In this document: one piece after another, positions 60,056 through 64,000 of the stretch
How the letters are laid out: the number at the start of each line of letters is the position of its first letter
Position numbering within the stretch: the stretch's first letter is position 1
Origin: Soonwooa sp032062245
Lineage (GTDB): Bacteria; Bacteroidota; Bacteroidia; Flavobacteriales; Weeksellaceae
Reading direction: 5' to 3'
Length of the DNA: 64,000 bases
NCBI RefSeq assembly: GCF_032062245.1
Contig: NZ_DAMBQF010000002.1
Coordinates: 157,587-221,586 of the forward strand
The notes under the pieces: generated by a model
What the model was told of the DNA's origin: nothing
The model's database searches: none
What the model saw: only the letters and a program-made list of their open reading frames with translations
Translations under genes and position numbers: made by a program

Positions 60056-62323
60056 ATGAGAAAGATGTATCTTTTCTTTTTGCTGTTTCTTTTTGCATTT
60101 TCTGTTAATGCTCAAGTTACAGTGCAAGGCGTTCCTCGATCGGAGGTCAAAAACATAATGTCGAAAAAACAATCTAAGAATAGCAATTTTACAATGGACG
60201 ACGTTGTCTATTGGGTTGGGACTGGATCTAACAAAGCGGTGTTAGCCATCCAGTGGAATGATCAAAAAAATCCTGATGCTCTCGTTTGGGGATTCCGTTG
60301 GGATGGTAATGCAACTGGCGAAGATATGATAAAAGCCATTGCAAAAGTTGACAAACGTTTTTATACATTGCTTTATCAGGGGACTCAATACGGTTCAGCA
60401 ATTGGTGGTATGGGCTTTGACCTAGATGGTAAAGGAACAATTGGTTTGTACAAAAACAACAATACAACATATCCGCTTTATCCTTTGGATGGTATTATTA
60501 ATACTACAGCTTATGATTTTGACGACTACAAAGCTGTTGATGCTAATGATCACTGGCAATCTGGTTGGTACCAAGGCTATTGGTCTTATTGGGTTAAAGA
60601 TTCGGCGACGGATGATTTTGGATATTCTGGTCTTGGAGCGACGAGTCGTCAGTTGGTAAATGGTTCTTGGGATTTATGGAATTACAATGTCGATATGAAT
60701 CCTCAAGAAATTTCAAGCACTTTCACGCCAGTTTCTGTATATTCTTCACAAGCAGATTTTACCAAAGGATTCTTTATGGTGAACGAAGAGTGGTTTGGGC
60801 ATACCAATGGTTCGGTTAACTTTGTTGGCGAAAATGATCAAGTTTATTATCGTGTTTACAGCGAAAAAAATAATAACCAAGCTTTCGGTGCAACAACACA
60901 ATATGGTACCATCTATGGCGATAAATTTTATTTTATTTCTAAACAAGAGTCGGACGGAGGAGATACGCAATACACACCTGGTGGAAGATTAGTCGTTGCT
61001 AATGCAAAAACTATGGAGAAGATTGCAAGTTTCGATAATATCGGCGGTGGCGATGGAAGATCCTTTGTCGGCGTTGATCAAAATACTGGTTATATTGGTG
61101 CTGCTAATGGTGTTTTCTTGTTTGATATTGCAAATATGAAAGTTGGTGATTTGATTGCTGGTACTGGTGGTGGTGCCACTTATTCTGGCCAAATAGGAAA
61201 TATGATAAGAACTTCTCAGTATGTTTTTGTGGTTAAACAAAATGGTGGTGTTTTAATCATCGATCCTAAAACGCATACTTTAAAAACAACCATTCCAGGA
61301 TCTTTCCATTCGGTTGCACAGGCTAAAGATGGAAGTGTTTGGGCGATTCAGAATCAAAAGTTGGTTAATATTAATCCAACAACTTTTGCAACGACAGAAT
61401 ACGCTATTCCGACAACAAAATACATTGCGTCATGGGGCGCTTGGAATGCAGGAAGCTTTTCAGCAAGTACACAACAAAATGCTTTGTATTGGATTAATTC
61501 TAAAAGTGAATGGGCGTCTGGAACACAGATTGTAAAATTCGACGTTACAACTAAAACTTTTAATGAAAACTTTGCAGCAATCCCAGGACAGACGGGGACT
61601 TACAAACAAATTCCTTATGGTGCTGCATTACGAGTTGACCCAGTTTCTGATAAATTAATTCTGAATACTACAGAAAGTGGTTACGGTGCGCATTATCAAA
61701 AAAACTGGATTCATACTTATGATACAACGGGCGCATTAATCAAAACGCAAACGCTTAACGATTACTATTGGTTCCCTGCAATGACGGTATTCCCAGACGT
61801 TTTTGAACCAATTTTAGATAGCAATGTACCAAGTAGTTTGACGGTGAATTCTGTTACGACAGTTGATCTTAAAAATAAAGTAACAGATCAGGATAATATC
61901 GGCGCAAACGTTGTTGTAAGTATTAAATCTATTAGTAAAAACGCAATTATTTCGGCGGAAATTAATGAAAATGATGAGTTGGTTATTACGCCGATTACAT
62001 CAGGGACAGCGACGTTGACACTTAGTTTTAACTCAAACGGAAAAGTTCTAGATCATACCATGACGATTTCTTCTTCGACCTTAGCGACTGATCACGTTTC
62101 TAAAGTTGATCTTCAAATTTATCCAAATCCAGTGACGGATTTTGTTAGTTTAAAATCTACGGATAAAGTAACAAATGTTGAAGTATATGACTTATCAGGA
62201 AAACGTGTAGAATTGCCATTGTTGAATAATCAATTGGATGTAAGAAGTCTTGCAAAAGGTGTTTATGTTCTTAAAATTACAACGGACAAAGCATCTTATC
62301 AGAAAAAATTAGTTAAAAACTAA
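60056..62323 (+). CDS. Secreted multi-domain propeller protein with type IX sorting tail, cobalamin operon
   Basis: This 755-residue protein has a signal peptide (YLFFLLFLFAFSVNAQ). An N-terminal domain (about 20-235) contains VYWVGTGSNKAVLAIQWNDQ and LVWGFRWDGNATGEDMIKAI, followed by a DUF5074-like propeller (about 240-600; YGTIYGDKFYFISKQESDGG, then TGYIGAANGVFLFDI, YVFVVKQNGGVLIIDPKTHT). A short beta-sandwich leads to a type IX sorting domain (about 685-755: LQIYPNPVTDFVSL, VEVYDLSGKRVELP, KGVYVLKITTDKASYQKKLVKN). It seems to combine a BtuG-like propeller with an extra domain on a secreted, not lipidated, chain. Last gene before a terminator. Confidence 0.82.
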   Translation: MRKMYLFFLLFLFAFSVNAQVTVQGVPRSEVKNIMSKKQSKNSNFTMDDVVYWVGTGSNKAVLAIQWNDQKNPDALVWGFRWDGNATGEDMIKAIAKVDKRFYTLLYQGTQYGSAIGGMGFDLDGKGTIGLYKNNNTTYPLYPLDGIINTTAYDFDDYKAVDANDHWQSGWYQGYWSYWVKDSATDDFGYSGLGATSRQLVNGSWDLWNYNVDMNPQEISSTFTPVSVYSSQADFTKGFFMVNEEWFGHTNGSVNFVGENDQVYYRVYSEKNNNQAFGATTQYGTIYGDKFYFISKQESDGGDTQYTPGGRLVVANAKTMEKIASFDNIGGGDGRSFVGVDQNTGYIGAANGVFLFDIANMKVGDLIAGTGGGATYSGQIGNMIRTSQYVFVVKQNGGVLIIDPKTHTLKTTIPGSFHSVAQAKDGSVWAIQNQKLVNINPTTFATTEYAIPTTKYIASWGAWNAGSFSASTQQNALYWINSKSEWASGTQIVKFDVTTKTFNENFAAIPGQTGTYKQIPYGAALRVDPVSDKLILNTTESGYGAHYQKNWIHTYDTTGALIKTQTLNDYYWFPAMTVFPDVFEPILDSNVPSSLTVNSVTTVDLKNKVTDQDNIGANVVVSIKSISKNAIISAEINENDELVITPITSGTATLTLSFNSNGKVLDHTMTISSSTLATDHVSKVDLQIYPNPVTDFVSLKSTDKVTNVEVYDLSGKRVELPLLNNQLDVRSLAKGVYVLKITTDKASYQKKLVKN

Positions 62324-62348
62324 TTTGATATTTTTCTTTTAAATAATG

Positions 62349-62377
62349 AAAGCTGCTCAATATTTGGGCAGCTTTTT
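62349..62377 (+). terminator. Terminator of the cobalamin operon
   Basis: AAGCTGCTC and GGGCAGCTT form an 8-9 bp stem with one G-T pair and an 8-base loop, followed by six T. Confidence 0.8.
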
Positions 62378-62455
62378 TAGTTTAATTAAAAAATTTCAAA
62401 CTTTGTGAAGAAGCTTTTTTATTAAATATTTTTTAGTTTCAATTTAAAATAAAAC

Positions 62456-63805
62456 CTAAAACAATCGTTCGTGGAAATCTTCTATTTTCCCGACTTCTTC
62501 TATTTTAATCCCAAATTTACGCTTCGGAATTTTGTTAAGGTTGGAAACAAAAATCTTTTCGTAACCTAATTTTTCCGCTTCCGAAATGCGTTGTTCAGCT
62601 TGTGGAATCGGACGAATTTCGCCGCTCAAACCAATTTCTCCAGCAAAACAATACTTCTCCGAAATCGCAAAATCTTCATTAGACGAAAGGATAGAAGCTA
62701 TGACCGCCAAATCTAAAGCTGGGTCGTCGGTTTTTATTCCGCCTGTAATGTTGAGGAAAACATCTTTCGCACCCAATTGAAAACCTGCTCTTTTTTCTAA
62801 AACTGCTAAAAGCATATTCAATCGTTTGGCATCAAAACCAGTCGAACTACGTTGTGGCGTACCATAGACTGCGGTGCTCACCAAAGCCTGAATTTCTAAT
62901 AACATCGGACGATTGCCTTCCAAAGTCACCGCTACGGCGTTGCCAGAAAGTTCTTCGAACTTTTTGGTGATTAATATTTCGGATGGGTTTTTAATTTCTT
63001 TTAAACCTTGAGAAATCATCTCGTAGATTCCGATTTCTGCGGTGGATCCAAAACGGTTTTTGTTGGCGCGTAATAATCGGAAAAGGTGATTCCTATCGCC
63101 ATCAAAATTAAGGACAACATCGACCATGTGTTCTAGCACTTTAGGTCCCGCAATTTGTCCATCTTTCGTAATGTGACCTACCAAAAATACTGGTGTGCTG
63201 GTCTCTTTCGCAAATTTTATAATTTCTCCAGAGCATTCTCTAATCTGAGAAACTGTCCCCGGCGAACTCTCTATCAAACTAGAATGCAAAGTCTGAATCG
63301 AATCGATAATGATGAAATCGGGTTTTAATTTTTTGGCTTCGTGCAGGATTTTGTCCACCGACGTTTCTGTAAAAAGATAACATTCTGGGTTTTGTAAGTC
63401 GGTTAATCTGTCCGCCCGCATTTTGATTTGCGAAGCGCTTTCTTCCCCCGAAACATAGAAAACTTTTTTGCGCATCTTCAAGGCTAATTGTAACAGCAAA
63501 GTTGACTTCCCAATCCCTGGTTCGCCACCGATAAGTGTTACTGATCCTAAGACAATTCCGCCGCCCAAAACTCTGTTGAGCTCTTCGCTAGGTGTTGCAA
63601 TGCGCGGTTCTTCTTGCGCATTAACTTCGATAATGTTGATGATATGTTGCTTCTTGTCGCCAGAATAGTTTTTGGAAGTCGATGATTTTTCGACAACTTC
63701 TTCTACGAGTGTATTCCATTCGCCACAGTTGGTGCATTGTCCTAACCATTTTGGGAATTGCGTGCCACAGTTTTGACAGAAGTAGACGGTTTTGAGTTTT
63801 GCCAT
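62456..63805 (-). CDS. radA: DNA repair protein RadA
   Basis: This 449-residue protein helps branch migration in homologous recombination. An N-terminal zinc finger has Cys10, Cys13, Cys24 and Cys27 (FCQNCGTQFPKWLGQCTNCGEW). The RecA-like ATPase shows LIGGEPGIGKSTLLLQLALK (about residues 76-95), Walker B with FIIIDSIQTLH and the RadA-specific KNRFG motif (RANKNRFGSTAEIG). A Lon-protease-like C-terminal domain follows (FLNITGGIKTDDPALDLAVIA). Length is typical. The ATG at 63805 is the obvious start. Beyond it, 63806-64000 holds no supported gene. Confidence 0.95.
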   Translation of the reverse strand: MAKLKTVYFCQNCGTQFPKWLGQCTNCGEWNTLVEEVVEKSSTSKNYSGDKKQHIINIIEVNAQEEPRIATPSEELNRVLGGGIVLGSVTLIGGEPGIGKSTLLLQLALKMRKKVFYVSGEESASQIKMRADRLTDLQNPECYLFTETSVDKILHEAKKLKPDFIIIDSIQTLHSSLIESSPGTVSQIRECSGEIIKFAKETSTPVFLVGHITKDGQIAGPKVLEHMVDVVLNFDGDRNHLFRLLRANKNRFGSTAEIGIYEMISQGLKEIKNPSEILITKKFEELSGNAVAVTLEGNRPMLLEIQALVSTAVYGTPQRSSTGFDAKRLNMLLAVLEKRAGFQLGAKDVFLNITGGIKTDDPALDLAVIASILSSNEDFAISEKYCFAGEIGLSGEIRPIPQAEQRISEAEKLGYEKIFVSNLNKIPKRKFGIKIEEVGKIEDFHERLF

Positions 63806-64000
63806 TCTGCTAATTTCTTGATTTTTTTTGAAAAAGCCATAGCTTTTGAAAACTGATAAATGTTGGCGATTGATGATTTTAAACTTTTTTGGTTTTTGAC
63901 TGAGAATTTTTCTATTATTTGTAAAATTAAATTATTATTTCTTATTCTAGCCCCGATGTTCTATGTTAATCTGCAAATTTTTCAGGTTAAAATTTTTAAT

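Noticed and set aside
63945..64000. Possible start of a gene at the right edge and a CTAGCCCCGAT word resembling the end of repeat type C
   Set aside because: Two overlapping frames are open for only 12-15 codons, and the matching word is 11 bases without the rest of the element; not enough to support either.

Overview
The window looks like a chromosomal segment from a low-GC Bacteroidota bacterium, most likely a flavobacterium of the Chryseobacterium/Weeksellaceae type. The lineage evidence is an LpxC-FabZ fusion, the gliding genes gldB and gldC, C-terminal type IX secretion sorting domains, Bacteroidota promoters (TTG, about 16-21 bases, then TAnnTTTGC), and an almost complete lack of Shine-Dalgarno sequences. 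The genus is an inference. No rRNA or tRNA gene, prophage, insertion sequence or CRISPR array was seen.

Left third (1-18.6 kb): mostly housekeeping genes. They are a short ssb, an acyl-CoA thioesterase, hisS, a DUF1835 gene broken by one stop codon, a GT4 glycosyltransferase, a pentapeptide-repeat protein, ggt, prmA, a NatAB-type ABC exporter, dusB, a cytochrome c lipoprotein, rlmF, lysS and cydAB. Three GC-rich structured repeats (A, B, C) lie between these genes, and a fourth (D) lies at 30.2 kb.

Middle (18.6-44.4 kb): a secreted LamG/LRR protein with a type IX sorting tail, a propeller sensor kinase with a LytTR regulator, gyrB, a DUF3298 lipoprotein, a lipid kinase, an HD phosphohydrolase, and a lipid A cluster (lpxD, lpxC/fabZ, lpxA, efp, a second lpxD-like gene). 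These are followed by sucD, an outer-membrane barrel, an M1 aminopeptidase, thyA, a CCA-adding enzyme and a Sua5/YrdC protein. An 89-bp AT-rich repeat occurs twice, once ahead of the LRR gene and once ahead of gyrB.

Right third (44.4-64 kb): a TonB receptor paired with a beta-helix lipoprotein, a PLP sulfur-amino-acid enzyme flanked by 7-bp tandem repeats, gldC-gldB, and a run of plus-strand genes from a GNAT enzyme and nadE into a barnase-like RNase, a 37-residue lipoprotein and a barstar-like inhibitor. Next comes a cobalamin-riboswitch operon: a BtuB-like receptor, a BtuG-like propeller lipoprotein, another surface lipoprotein, and a propeller protein with a type IX sorting tail. radA closes the window.

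The most notable items are the RNase/inhibitor cassette, whose two cysteines fall exactly where a stabilising disulfide was engineered into barnase, the expanded cobalamin locus with a secreted propeller, the four-copy structured repeat family, and the 89-bp repeat pair.
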